Shown here one piece after another: positions 20,872-31,960 of a stretch of 64,000 bases of DNA. Source of the stretch: Blattamonas nauphoetae. Its lineage: Eukaryota > Preaxostyla > Oxymonadida. The DNA is taken from contig JARBJD010000097.1 in NCBI GenBank assembly GCA_033064195.1, positions 1-64,000 of the forward strand, written 5' to 3'. Under the pieces are notes generated by a model. That model was not told the DNA's origin. It did not search any database and saw only the letters and a program-made list of their open reading frames with translations. How positions within the stretch are numbered: position 1 is the first letter of the stretch; each line of letters begins with the position of its first letter. Both the position numbers and the translations under genes were made by a program.

Positions 20872-22610
20872 TTATGAGCAAAGGAGAACAAACTTGCATT
20901 CGCACTTCTCACATTCCTGAGAAAACGTGGCGACAGTCGCAAAGTGAGGTCTCATCCGCATGTTCTTCAGTTTGAAGTACTGCATCACTGCAGGAGACGT
21001 AGTATCTTTACAGAATTCAAAGTGTTTCACAATCACATTCCCACACGACTCGCAGACAACCCCTTCCGCTTGTTCCTTCTTCTGCCGACTTTGACTCTGT
21101 CTCTTCGCACTCGCCTTCACTCGTCCATATTGTTTCACCTTCGGCCGTGATTGTATTAACGGAGATCCGTCTCCTTTCGTGCGGATCGACAATTGTGTGG
21201 TTGATGTTTGATGGGACTTTCCTTCATTTTGTGTGATCCTCTTCGATAGCTGGCTCACATATTCATCAAAATTCTCCATCTCCACAATTTTCTTTTCCTG
21301 TAATTCCCTTTCTCTCAGTCGTTCTGTCAGCAGTTCTCGGGCATCGCGGGGAGGTTTAATGACTGGCGTTTCTGGTTCGTGAGGGCTCTTGCTCACACTT
21401 CGTGGAGAAAGGATTGGGGATCGAATAGAACCTTTATCTGACTTCGATTTTGTCTTCTTTTGATACTTTTCAAGCTGTGGGTTGATAACTTCGCGGACAC
21501 ACTTCATGTCCCATGATGGACGAAACCCGAAAAAGAGTTGAGAGAAGAGTTTGTATATAGACATCTCAAAACTGTGATCAAAGACCATATCCACGAATGT
21601 ATTGGTGAAGACATTCAGGAGAATGGTTGTAAGGATTTCGACGAGGAATTTGGAGAGTGTGTCGCGCAGGAAACTTTCCATCGACAAAATGCAGTCTACG
21701 AAGCAGATGCTCATTCGATCAAACATTGCATTGGTTGCCTCACGATGCGGAGAAGGAAGAACCTTTTCGTCAACCAATACAGGCGGAATTGGTTCACAGA
21801 AATCCATTCTTTCATCAACGTCTCCGTCCTCTGTCACCTTCGTAATTTCCAAGCCCTGCTGCAAAATAAGCTCTTCTTCCGTGACAACATGCGGATGTAA
21901 TGGGTCTACAACTTCCACATAGCGTCCTCCTGCCGTGGCGCGACTTTGCTTTTTCAATTTGATCGATGACTGCTTTTCTTTCGCTCGTTGACGGATTCTT
22001 TCTTCACGACCGCGTGCCCTTTCCATTAACTTGCATCCTTTGGCCGAAAATTCTTCGACAAAAGCGGCCTCTGACCTTGAACGTTCGAGAGTTGCGTTTG
22101 GGAGGAGATCTTCACGGCGTTTCATCATATCCTCAAAATCCGTTTTTTCCTGCTTCATGCGTTGAGATTCACTGACAAACACTTCAAGGGGTGTTTGTGG
22201 ATTTGTAACTTCACCGTCTGTGAGCGATTCCTGATCGAGAGTGATGACAGTTGGCGAAAAAGGATATCAAACACCATATTTCATCAAAAAAAAGTACCAA
22301 AAAGCATCTCTGACCAAGTCAAACCCTTCTTGTGACCGAAAGAAGAGTAGCACAAGAGAAGAGTAAGTTTGTTCAAGTTTGTCGATGAGGGGGAGGTACA
22401 ATTCATCCATGGGTTCTGGAAATGGCTCAGAATGACTAACAGCAAATCCTGGACGTTGTGACATCTACACCATAATCGATAAAAGACAGTGTGAACTATA
22501 AAAGGGCAAACTTCGAGATAGTCATCGTACGAGAGAGGATCCGCCGAGTCTGAATCAGGATTTCGAATTTGTGCAAGACTTTGCGATGCAACTTGTGGTG
22601 TTGCCATCAT
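20872..22610 (-). CDS. Unrecognised protein with C-terminal Cys pairs, three exons
   Basis: Predicted exons are 22512-22610, 22315-22464 and 20872-22230, joined by GT-AG introns of 47 and 84 bases with frame kept, giving about 535 residues. The start 'MMATPQVASQ' opens exon 1. Exon 2 has 'YLPLIDKLEQTYSSLVLLFF'. Exon 3 is rich in charged coiled-coil-like helix, has a hydrophobic-helical stretch ('LVEILTTILLNVFTNTFVDM') and a Ser/Pro-rich disordered region ('SPILSPRSVSKSP'). At the end there are two CxxC pairs, 'CESCGNVIVKHFEFC' and 'CEKCECKFVLLC', which probably bind zinc. I do not recognise the family. The exon structure is deduced by eye, and the second intron's donor is the less certain point. 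Confidence 0.65.
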
Positions 22611-23198
22611 ATTACCGGAGACAGAAGCGATGATAGTTTACCGTTTCATTGATCCATTGTTGAAAAATGCATGCTCCCACTCAAAGGATCAATCATCTAA
22701 CACCTCATGAAGCAGAGTTCCTCAAACACTGTCATTAATTTCATACTTCCATTTTCGTGAGGTGTATTGTGTTTTCATCTTCGCGCCTTGTTTTTCGAAA
22801 GGCCAAACGAGAGAAATGTGGAGCCATTTCATGCAAAGAAAGAAGTAGCAAGCATGCAAGGTCGAAATGAAGATGAAAAGAGGCATCATCACGCAAGTTA
22901 GAGTTGATAAAGGTCGAGAGATCTCAAATTTCTCCGACAGCAACAAAAACAGGGTGAGACGGCATTTCCGTTGTTACAGAAGGTACTTCAGGAACAACAA
23001 GAGGCTTTTTTCCTGTCACAAAGTCTTCGCCACACGAGAAATAAAGAGTGGAGTTGTGGGTGAGAGTTTCCGGAGTTATATCCCTTAACTGTGGAACAGT
23101 TCAACAATCATATCGAAAAATACCTCATTTCCTTCAATGTCGAACACTCTCGAACATTTCTTTTTGGTATTGAATGATTTCGTTCCTGGAACTTTGAT
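22611..23198. other. Intergenic
   Basis: Upstream of the Cys-pair gene and downstream of the next minus-strand gene. Short frames here have no protein character. Confidence 0.4.
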
Positions 23199-23984
23199 TC
23201 AAAGATATAACAGACCATATGAGCACAACTGAGATAGAGTTGAGGGATAGTCCACAAATTTGACTTTTTTCTTCTGTCGATTCTGATTGAGGATCAAAGT
23301 CATTCGGATCTGCTCTGATTTCTTTGTTCGATCTTGAATTGCTGTTTCTTGCGCAATTCCGACTCGTTCGATCTAAATAAGCCCAGATTGAGAAAAGATA
23401 TATCATATAATGCGAAAGAAGTAAATTGCTTCAAAGAAACTCAATACCAGGCGCTGTCGATGTGGAGGGAGGCTGACCTCAAAATCTTCGACTGAAGCCT
23501 CAATGTCATCTTCATCATCTTCAAGCCCATCTTCAAATGCTCCTTCAAGTTCAGGGGCATCTTCAGGGACCCTCCTTAGAGACGATGCAGCAAGAGTATT
23601 GTCCGAAATGATATGTTTCTTTTCAACGAACTGATGAACAATGTGATCCTTTTGGGCTATTGACAGATGCCTCAAATCAACAGAAAACAAACCTTGAGCG
23701 AATTCAAAGTCATCGTCTTCTTCTCCATCCAACATTTCTCGAACTTGGTCTTCATCGAACTGGTCCTTGAGGGATGTTTGTTGTTTTGGGCGATAAGTTT
23801 GTTCGAAGTGGATCGGAATTACATTGCGCTTGAATTGTGCTTGATTTTTAGGTCGATGACTCGAAGAATACTGTTGTTGTTGCGGCCGACGTTGAAAACC
23901 GTCTTCAGGGTCTTCGTTGTCAAATTGCTCTTGAAGCATCCGAGCAATCAGTTCATCGTTCGATGTATCATTCACCAGAGTCAT
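23199..23984 (-). CDS. Unrecognised acidic protein, two exons
   Basis: Exons 23448-23984 and 23199-23372 are joined by a 75-base GT-AG intron in phase 0, giving 236 residues. I chose the ATG at 23984 ('MTLVNDTSNDELIARMLQEQ'); an upstream ATG at 24032 would add 16 hydrophobic residues. The N-terminus contains a helix of the 'DELIARMLQEQFDNED' type found at the start of many regulatory proteins. The middle is Gln-rich then strongly acidic ('EDGLEDDEDDIEASVEDF'), and exon 2 gives a basic helical end ('LNQNRQKKKVKFVDY'). The exon 2 frame was chosen because it continues the helix without stops. Function unknown. Confidence 0.55.
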
Positions 23985-25078
23985 TATCCGTGTAGGAACG
24001 AAAACTCGCACCAGAACCATAACAAAAGTCAACAGTCAACTTGAAATGTCAGAATGTGACTTTTTGCTCCCTAACTGTTAAAAAATGTTTGCAACATTCA
24101 TTCTTTTGCTTCTTCTTTTTGTGATCTTCTCCCCATTCACATCTTAAACTACATCTTGATTCACAGTGACATGGGCCGATCGAGGTGTTGTCGTTTCAGT
24201 CGCCAACACTCAAAAATCTCTCTTTTCTCCAATTCACTTCGTCCGCATCCTTCTTCCTGCTAGGTTCAAACACACCTCGACATCATCACTTTTCTTCGCT
24301 CTTGATGAAACCAATCGACTCCTTCATGATATTCTAACAGATTTTCAATTTATGCTTATTCTCGAATCCCACGCATATTTAGCTCAAATTTTCGGTACTA
24401 TTAGCAAGACTCCACTGTTTAATACCCATTTTTCGGTATCTTTTTCGGATTAGGACTCAATTTCAGACATATTTCTCACATCATTTTCCTGACTTTGACC
24501 TTTTTTGGATCTTGCTTCAAGAATTTTTTATCGACATCATTCTGCCTTTCTGAGAATTATTCGGTTTTTTCCTTCTGTTTAGGAGATTTTTTCCAAAAGT
24601 TACCGAACAGTTTTTAACTTTGTTTGGTTTTCATCCCAGATTTTGAATCTCGAATTTCTCGATTGGATAAAATAATTTCTCCTTTTCATGTCCTTCCATG
24701 ATTATACTGATTCTTTTAATCCCATCTACCATATTTTTACTCAAATAATTTCTTATTCAGTGAGATTTCTGTTGCTAAAGGATCAACCTCATCCTCAATC
24801 AAGGTTAACCCCTTATATAGTGAATGAAGAGGTCCCATGACTTTCATTTAGATGATAGAATCAGTGTTGGAGTAGCAGAGAGCATCCATGAGGCTCATGC
24901 ATTCATTTCCGATTGAATGACATTCAAACAGTCGATTGTGCTCCTCACCACGGAATATCCGTTCCATTCCCATATCCGACCCTCAAAGAGTAATACTTCT
25001 TTGATTCTTTGAAATTAAAAGCCATTATCAATTTTCACTCGAAGAATGGTGTTGTGAGAAAAAAGTGAATCAAAAAGA
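23985..25078. other. Intergenic, about 1.1 kb
   Basis: AT-rich, T-tract-rich on the plus strand; no supported gene or RNA. It lies between the 5' end of the acidic-protein gene and the 3' end of TRAP-alpha. Confidence 0.4.
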
Positions 25079-26051
25079 TTATTGTTTCTTCGGTGTTCTT
25101 GAGCGTAGGTCGTACGTGCGATCAACAGTTGGAGCTCTTCGTGAAGGTGATTTCTTGTATGAAGCGCTGTTAGTTCCACTCAGCCATTCTTCTTGTTCTT
25201 CCTTCTCTTCTTTTGGCTTGTCCGATTTCTTTCCCTGTCCCTTCAAGCACTTAGCAATTGACTTACGTGAAAGAACACCAACAACAATGATGATTGTGAG
25301 AACCGCAACAATAATAAGGAATCGTTGGGCGTTGATCGTGGCTGGTTTGTCTTTGATGAGAATAGTCTGGTTGATGGCAACAGTCGTGTATTCCTTTCCC
25401 TTCAAATCGTTGTAATAGATGTACGCGATAAGACCGTATTCAACGGGGTTGATGCGGGGGTCCATTTTGAACATGTATTCGACAACATGAGTTTGTTCGG
25501 ATTCGATGGTGACGTTGAGGTGAAGTGCACTATAGTTACGGACAAAACGTGACCTCTCAAAGGGGTCAGTCAGAACTGTCACAATTTCAGACAGGACGAT
25601 AGCATCAGTGTCTTGGTTCTCAACTCCAATCAAGATGCTGAGGACATCACCAGGGAAGATTTCATCATTTTCGTGCTGGGCCAAAAGCTTAGATGCCGCT
25701 TTAATTTCATCTTTAGGTTTTTGGATGTTTTCAAGTAGGTCTGTAGCATCGTGGAATTCACCTGGACGGAAGCTGTAACTTTGGGCTGAACGTGTTGGGG
25801 GCACATCCTCAACGTCATCTGAATCATCTTCTTGACAACGGACTACAAGAAAATATGAAAGAACGGTGATGGTAAGACAAGAGGAAGAGAGAAAAGAGCG
25901 GATGAAAAGCTCTCGTTTTTTGTCCAAAAAGATCGTCAACGAACAAGTTTTCCCAGAAAAATGAGGGAGAAGGGGACAGAGATGAGCTAAATATATGGGT
26001 GGAGTACATACATGGTGCCGTGAAGAGGCAGATAAGGAAAAGTGTGATCAT
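25079..26051 (-). CDS. SSR1: Translocon-associated protein subunit alpha (TRAP-alpha/SSR1)
   Basis: Two exons, 26012-26051 and 25079-25842, joined by a 169-base GT-AG intron in phase 1, give 267 residues. Exon 1 encodes the signal peptide 'MITLFLICLFTAP'. Exon 2 begins with an acidic stretch ('CQEDDSDDVEDV'), then the lumenal beta domain: 'FPGDVLSILIGVENQ', 'FVRNYSALHLNVTI' and 'INPVEYGLIAYIYYNDLKG', which are the conserved TRAP-alpha blocks. One membrane helix follows ('FLIIVAVLTIIIVVGVL') and then a charged cytosolic tail. NYS, NVT and NQT are potential N-glycosylation sites. In eukaryotes the TRAP complex sits beside Sec61 at the ER and assists protein translocation. Without the intron, the frame reads back to a misleading ATG at 25939. 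Confidence 0.88.
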
Positions 26052-26380
26052 TGATTTGCGGCTTTTCGACTTAAGGGATCATGTCGTCATTCGAATCAAG
26101 TCCGTTCTGAGAGATTGACGAGTACAAATTTCTGTTCTATTGTTGATATTGAGTTTTTTCTCTCAATATGTTCCTTGGTCGTGTTGTCTCATTGGACACA
26201 AGGTCACAACTGTGACGGCCATTTTTCTTCTTTGTCTCGAGGAATACATGTGTTTTGTGATACTTTCTCAATTGAACAGCGTTTTTCTTTCTTTATCACA
26301 AATTTTGAGTATTCAATATGCGTCCTTCATGTAAGAAATTGCACGCTCACAACTGTCGAACATGAGGGGCACAGATTTTT
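26052..26380. other. Intergenic, TRAP-alpha upstream region
   Basis: Between the TRAP-alpha start and the TIR element. No gene supported. Confidence 0.4.
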
Positions 26381-26757
26381 GGACACTTTTGATCGAATTC
26401 ACCGAAATTTTGACACCTGTCATTTTCACCGAAATATGGACACCTAAATTGGTTTTCAAAACCGAGATTTGGACACCACCGATCAATTGACACCTCCGGG
26501 CCCGGAGGTGTCAATTGATCGGTTTAGCGAATGACAGAAAAAGGTACGAGCAAAAAGAGAAATGTCAAAATTCTACACAAAAAGAGGGCACAAGACGAAT
26601 TTCGATTAGATTGCGAGGGGAAGACGATGTTCAACAGAACGAATGAGATCGTCAAAGAGTCGAGAATTTATGGTCTAAAACGAGGAGAGATGGTAAAAAC
26701 AAGATGAAATTCATACCAGAGAGTCCGGAGCCGGTTCAGAGTCGAGGCAACTGCCTC
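26381..26757 (+). repeat. Left terminal inverted repeat, 377 bp
   Basis: Matches 28083-28459 in reverse complement. The outer third holds the GACACC motifs and the palindrome; the inner part ends with GAGGCAACTGCCTC. Confidence 0.85.
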
Positions 26758-28132
26758 ATCGTCGCTTCTGCAACAACCCAAATGAGATCGTCAATTTCGG
26801 CTTCCACTCCCGACTCCACTTGTTCTGTGTCGATCTCACACACATCGCCTTCCTCGTCATCCGCATCGGGATCCCGTTCCAACACATTCAGACCATATCG
26901 CTTTCCAAACTCATCCAAAATCGACAACAGTCCTGCTTCGTTCCCTTCCACTCCCCCGACCCTCCGAAGTTCGAATCCATCGTCCCAGTCCGCTTTTCTT
27001 GCTTTTCGCTGCCTGTGTCCCCACTTCTTTGGCGAAGTCTTTCGAGTTCGTCGTTCTCCTTTGTCCAGCACCAACAATCGCTTCGCCAGTGTTCTGTCGT
27101 GTTCCATGTTTGTCAGCCACTCCACTTCCCATTCTTAGTGCCCACTTTCAACCAAATCGTCCGCTTGCCCTTCCAAGTGCCACGCACGAACTACAAATCG
27201 GTACAGCGACGATACGCGCTTTTCCAGCTGTGCCCGATCAGACCCCGCCGACCCAAGCACCGATTCGTGGCGCACAACGAACGAGAGGAACGGGAACGCA
27301 GGAGCGAAGACGTTGGCCATGCGAAGTGATTTGAGTTCGTTCTCGTCTTCCTGCGACATTTTTCGCGCAGTCCGAAGGAGGTGGAAGATCAGGCGCAGCA
27401 TGTGCTGATGCACGGCTGGCTGTGACAGTCCAATCCGAGGCAGGTCCAGCGATGCCACGAGCGACGACACGATCTGCCCCTTCATCATGTCCAGTCGGTG
27501 TAACGGACGCCGCGCAACAAGATTCCCCAACATCCGCACGTGCTCCCTCACTTCCCCCGCTTTCGCCACCTTGCTCGTCCTCATTGCCATCTCCACAAGC
27601 TCCCCCACATCTGCGAACGTCGACTCCACCACAATCGACAGGTCGATCGTCCGAGCCGTCACACAATCAGCCAGTGTCTTCCAGCACTGTTCCAGCAGCC
27701 GTGCCACTTCGGGTGAGGTCTGTGTGGAGGACGGGCGAGTGGTAGGCGGAGAGGGCGTGGGGGAGGAGGGTGGTGTTGGAGAGCGGCTTCGAGCACAACG
27801 CGGACAGAAGGAACGAGGTTCAGATCAACAACCATCTGACGAAGAGACGAGGGGAGATGAGAGGAGAGAATGAGAATGAAATGAACGAAACAGTGAGAAG
27901 TGAAGCAGAAACAAAAAGGGCGATTTGGGAAGCACACTTCTGGAATGTACGACGTCTCTTTCAAAACCAGTCTGTACCGAAGAGTCAAGCCATTCGACAG
28001 AATCGACAGTGCAGCTTTTGCTCTCGTCCCACACTCGACCTCCTTCCCATCCAACACTTGCTCGTCGCTAGGCAGCGCGGGCGAGGCAGTTGCCTCGACT
28101 CTGAACCGGCTCCGGACTCTCTGGTATGAATT
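26736..28132 (-). pseudogene. Helical-repeat gene fragment carried inside the TIR element
   Basis: On the minus strand, after a possible splice acceptor (CTTCGTCAG near 27833), comes 'MVVDLNLVPSVRVVLEAAL'. A frame change follows, then a 190-residue frame (27135-27707: 'RLLEQCWKTLADCV', 'VREHVRMLGNLVARRPLHRL', 'MLRLIFHLLRTARKM') that stops at 27135. Beyond the stop, 'MEWLTNMEHDRTLAKRLLVL' and an acidic tail ('DPDADDEEGDVCEID') run to 26736, into the left arm. Helix pairs of this kind suggest a HEAT/armadillo-like protein. Frame changes and stops indicate a decayed or multi-exon copy. Function unknown; the start within the right arm is uncertain. Confidence 0.5.
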
Positions 28133-28459
28133 TCCTCTTGTTTTTACCATCTCTCCTCGTTTTAGACCATAAATTCTCGACTCTTTGACGATCTCATTCG
28201 TTCTGTTGAACATCGTCTTCCCCTCGCAATCTAATCGAAATTCGTCTTGTGCCCTCTTTTTGTGTAGAATTTTGACATTTCTCTTTTTGCTCGTACCTTT
28301 TTCTGTCATTCGCTAAACCGATCAATTGACACCTCCGGGCCCGGAGGTGTCAATTGATCGGTGGTGTCCAAATCTCGGTTTTGAAAACCAATTTAGGTGT
28401 CCATATTTCGGTGAAAATGACAGGTGTCAAAATTTCGGTGAATTCGATCAAAAGTGTCC
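28083..28459 (-). repeat. Right terminal inverted repeat, 377 bp
   Basis: Reverse complement of 26381-26757, with its own 44-bp palindrome at 28318-28361. It ends six bases before an 860-bp MITE. Confidence 0.85.
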
Positions 28460-28465
28460 ATATTT

Positions 28466-29325
28466 GGGCGATTCTCTTTGAAAGGTCGCAAAACACTAAT
28501 GTGCGTCCCAAAAATTCATTTTTTGCCCAATTACCGTTCTTTATTTCAGTAGACAAGAAATAGGGAAATTATTGAATTTTAAGTTCGATCGCGTTCGATA
28601 TCGTCCTTTTTTGTTGAAGACAATAGTGCACACTTTTTGTCACAGAATCTGTTCGAAAACAGAGAAACGATGGAAAACTACATAAAACGCTCATTCTGTG
28701 TGAGAGAACCAACACAAAGACATCTATTGTAGAAAAAGACACGAAAAGTTCTGAATGGCAAAATCAACAATCATGATGAATTTAGTCTTCAAGATTGGCG
28801 GAACATGTCTAACAGAGGTGCTTTGAGGTATCTCTTGATTCAAAACGGTATTTGATGGGAATTAGAGGAAGAGTAGGGCGAACAAAGAGTCAGTGCCCGT
28901 TTGTGATCTATAAGACGAGAAATTTGTGAAAAAAGTTCCGATCGCGAGTGAAAACTGGAGAAAATATCACACAGTGCAAGTGTACAGATTGTCTTCTGGC
29001 TGTGAGAAACAATCTGTCTCGCCTCAAAAAAGTGCTGAGTGTCTGTCAGTGTGAACGAAATATATGACACAAACCAGGGGAATCACATGTAATGCACGGT
29101 ATTAGGTCGGTTCAATCACGAATCTGACAAATGAATACCGTGTGATGAAGAAGGAGTCACCTGAACTTGGAATCTGGAAAAAAGTGAGTGAAAATGGGAA
29201 AATCTGGTAATTCAAACCTTAAACGGGGAGAGAGAGGATGTTTATGTGAACTCTGCTGTTTTCTTTACGATATATAGAGTGGGGATGGAGATAAAACGGA
29301 GGCGACCTTTCATTTAGAATCGCCC
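28466..29325 (-). mobile_element. 860-bp MITE, copy 1
   Basis: Termini GGGCGATTCT and AGAATCGCCC; flanked on both sides by ATTT, a 4-bp target duplication. The sequence is nearly identical to 49579-50438 in reverse orientation. No long coding frame is present (a 76-residue frame occurs in both copies but resembles nothing). It sits six bases outside the right arm of the 377-bp-TIR element. Confidence 0.85.
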
Positions 29326-29536
29326 ATTTCTGCGCATCTCGTCGAACATTCCATTGATTAACACGCTAATGATTAATGTGTACACACTATGTGTTCGACA
29401 ATAGGGATATTGAGATAGATTCTGATTTGATATATTGCATTACGTCATCGGAGAATGAGAAAACAATTTCTATGGGCATCCACTAGCTCGTCGACAACGA
29501 CTACATTTCACGGACTCTAATATCCATTTACTTGCT
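29326..29536. other. 5' flank of the PACRG-like gene
   Basis: AT-rich, contains TTAATGTGTACAC-type tracts. No promoter motif can be named with confidence. Confidence 0.35.
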
Positions 29537-30329
29537 ATGAATCGCCCAGTTGCCAAAGCAAAACCAAAGACATCCACAAAACCGAAAGCAGCAAGCTCCA
29601 CGCCCCATTCATCCGTAAACCCCAACAAAATTTCCTCGCAACGCTATGATCGCCTTCCTCTAGCTGGTGGAATGGGACAAAAAGCACAAGGAAAAACGTC
29701 TTCTCATTTATTCTATCCGCACTAGTTTTCCTTGTCTTCTCGGTCCTTTCCACAAACCTTTAGCGCATTTGCCACGTGGTACTCAAACGGATCATTTCCT
29801 TGCCAACTGATGACAGGCACAGCTAAGATGTCGCTCAGGTGGAAGCAAGAGTTTGAATTAATGGATTATTCAACCCTGCTCCCGATCGCCATTGAAGGCT
29901 TAATGGAAGCTGCCCATCCGTACATCAGTGTTTCCCAACTCGCCTGCCGCGATATGCTCGAAGCTCCGGTCTTTTCTTAGTCCTGTTTTATCTCTCAAGG
30001 TCGCTGCTGAACTGGTTCCACCGATCCTCCCAACAATTGCTCAAAAACTCCGCGAAGTGCTCGTAGCTTCAGCAAGAATTTCAGTCGAATCTTTTTCTGC
30101 TGTTCTTGACAATGTCGAGCGAATCTCCGTCCTCTGTGGAGAGCAGTTCACACCCCTCATCCAACCACTTCTCGTCCCAATCGGGTCTATGCTCATGAAA
30201 AGGACGGGCCGAGATCCTAAAATCGATATTCAGTCACAGTGCATGAATACTTTGCAAGTTTTAGATGAAAATGGCGGCCCTCAAGCGTACGAAATCATTC
30301 ACAAGAAAATCCCAACCTATCAAAGGTGA
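29537..30329 (+). CDS. PACRG-like protein (PACRGL type)
   Basis: Three exons, 29537-29697, 29764-29968 and 30000-30329, with introns of 66 and 31 bases, give 231 residues. The N-terminus is basic and disordered ('MNRPVAKAKPKTSTKPKA') with 'SSQRYDRLPLAGG'. Exon joining gives 'KTAFATWYSNGSFPCQL', matching the PACRG family start 'AFxxxYxxGxxPCxL'. Then follow 'LRWKQEFELMDYSTLLPIAI', 'EAAHPYISVSQLACRDMLEA', 'PPILPTIAQKLREVL' and the family ending 'GGPQAYEIIHKKIPTY'. The fold is helical HEAT-like. PACRG proteins lie between doublet microtubules or otherwise serve cilia and flagella; the PACRGL role is less known. The last 110 codons form one open frame. A convergent gene starts 244 bases beyond its stop. 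Confidence 0.85.
29969..29999 (+). other. 31-base intron in PACRG-like gene
   Basis: Starts GTCTTTTC and ends CTCAAG. It contains an in-frame TAG, and its removal joins 'CRDMLEAP' to 'VAAELVPPILP' in phase 0, matching the family. Confidence 0.7.
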
Positions 30330-30572
30330 CAGGCAACTTCACCATCTTTATTCGTTTCAATAGCGTCTTTTTTTCCCATTTTTTCTCTGGTCAGTTCGCG
30401 TTCACGCATTGATAACGTTCACAGGTCATTAATTTGAAATGAAGTGTTCTGTTGTCACAAAGTCTATATTCGCTGAGAATATTCAAAGAGTGAAAGAATA
30501 TGTTCATCCATATCCATTTTATTGGACAATGTACAAATCATCAGACAAGAGAGAGGAGAAACTGCTGTGAAA

Positions 30573-30980
30573 TCAGGATGTGGAGTCTTTCTTAGCTGAA
30601 GACGTATCATCGATTTTAGTTGCAGTGGTTTCCTTCTCCTGAGCTTTTGCATCAAGAATATTCTCCAAAGTTGCCTTTTCTTCCTTTCTACTTTTCATGA
30701 GTTCTTTCACTCTTTTGAGATGATTTTTCTTTTCTTTATCCGATTTTACGACATGCAATTTGACACGATCAAGCTTGGCTTTCTTCAGAACATCAGCTTC
30801 AATCACACGAGATACACTTTGTGTGAATTTCTAGCAGACGAGGGAGGTGACAGGAGATGTCGATGAGAAGTGGCAGACCTTATTAGACACAACAGCTGTT
30901 GTCTTCTTCGGCGGCTTGGGAGCATTTTTTCTCGATTGAGCAACCATCTTTCCACCTTTCTTTTTGTTACCTTGCACCAT
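30573..30980 (-). CDS. Small basic protein, possibly UPF0390/L10K family
   Basis: Exons 30879-30980 and 30573-30830 with a 48-base GT-AG intron in phase 0 give 119 residues. The start 'MVQGNKKKGGKMVAQSRKN' is Lys-rich with 'NAPKPPKKTT', like the beginning of the UPF0390 (leydig cell tumour 10 kDa, C19orf53) family, and exon 2 has 'VIEADVLKKAKLDRVKLHVV', where that family has a helix with KA and KL pairs. A coiled-coil Lys/Glu helix follows. Similarity is weak and the length is slightly above that of the family. It may be a nucleolar protein if the match is right. Confidence 0.5.
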
Positions 30981-31960
30981 TTCGATCTGGCACACAATTT
31001 TGTGTTTCCGATAAGGATCTTACGAATTCCAAACAAAACGTCACATGTCCCCTTCCATCATTCCCAATCACGACCTCAAGTCCTTCAATCAATTTTATCG
31101 GAAGAATTCATCCAATCACACTTTTCTCTTTTCGTCGTAGTTGCTCTTTACGAATTCTTCAGAAAATGAATTCTCTTCTTCAATTGACATGCCAAGGATT
31201 AGACTCATCTTGTTTCACTTCCTCCTCCGTTTTTGATCTGTTTTGATGGTTCTTTTAGTCGTTCAGAGAACATTCTAGAATTTGTCACTTTTTCAGATAT
31301 CTCAATTCTCACAGTCCTTAGCGCAGAATATCTTCTGACCTTATCATTCTGATACATTTTTAGATTATTCTCCACAATTTTAGCAAATACACCTTCTTTA
31401 TTCTCGACTTGATGTTTTCATCGAAGTCGTGATATCTATCTCTCTATATCGATTTTTCCAGATACTATCAGGCAGCTTTTTTCGTTAGATTTTGTCTTTT
31501 TACCTCATTCTTGTGATTAAGACTGATTTGGTACGTTGACATTTTTTTAAATTCAGTTTTCATTTCGGTTTTTATCAGCCTCATTATTTCCCCAATATGA
31601 GACTTTCATCCCTGAAATTCCCTGAACATCACCATTTTCCTCTTTTCAACAATATTCTTGTAATTTTCTTTGATATAATCTTTTATCTTTGGAGATTATT
31701 GGACTCATTTTCCAGGGGTGCCTTTTTTCCCGTGAGTATAGATTCAATGAAAGAATTGCAGGAGGTTAACCGTCCATATTACATGATATGTAATTCTTCT
31801 TGGAGAATTTATTCCTATATCTTTATGTTCATCGCAGGCAGGAGACTTTGCCTCCACTCCTTCCAGATGATCCATGATCGCTTTTTGGAAGGGGAAACAC
31901 TCTTAAAAACTGAGAGTTGTCCATTTTCTCCATGATTACTTCCATCATTTCGCCACTGAC
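30981..31960. other. Divergent intergenic region, about 1 kb
   Basis: Lies between the start of the small basic protein gene (minus) and SEC11 (plus), so it should hold promoters for both. It is AT-rich with T-tracts. A 112-residue plus-strand frame at 31597-31935 is not convincing. No motif can be named. Confidence 0.4.

Larger units (their letters stand above)
26381..28459. mobile_element. 2.08-kb element with 377-bp TIRs and gene-like cargo
   Basis: Left arm 26381-26757 and right arm 28083-28459 are reverse complements with a single difference seen (AAGATG versus AAGAGG). Each arm contains a 44-bp perfect palindrome centred on GGGCCC (26479-26522; 28318-28361) and several copies of a GGACACC/GACACCT motif in the outer 130 bases, like subterminal transposase-binding sites. 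The interior is 1325 bp, clearly richer in GC than the arms, and encodes helical protein on the minus strand. No transposase is present, so it is non-autonomous and resembles Pack-type elements that carry host gene pieces. The terminus is about GGACACTTTTG; the target duplication is unclear. Confidence 0.8.

Noticed and set aside
26704-27745. Plus-strand frames across the TIR-element cargo
   Set aside because: Antisense of better-patterned helical protein on the minus strand; composition typical of a shadow.
31597-31935. Plus-strand gene of 112 residues upstream of SEC11
   Set aside because: AT-driven Phe/Leu-rich frame with no recognisable features.
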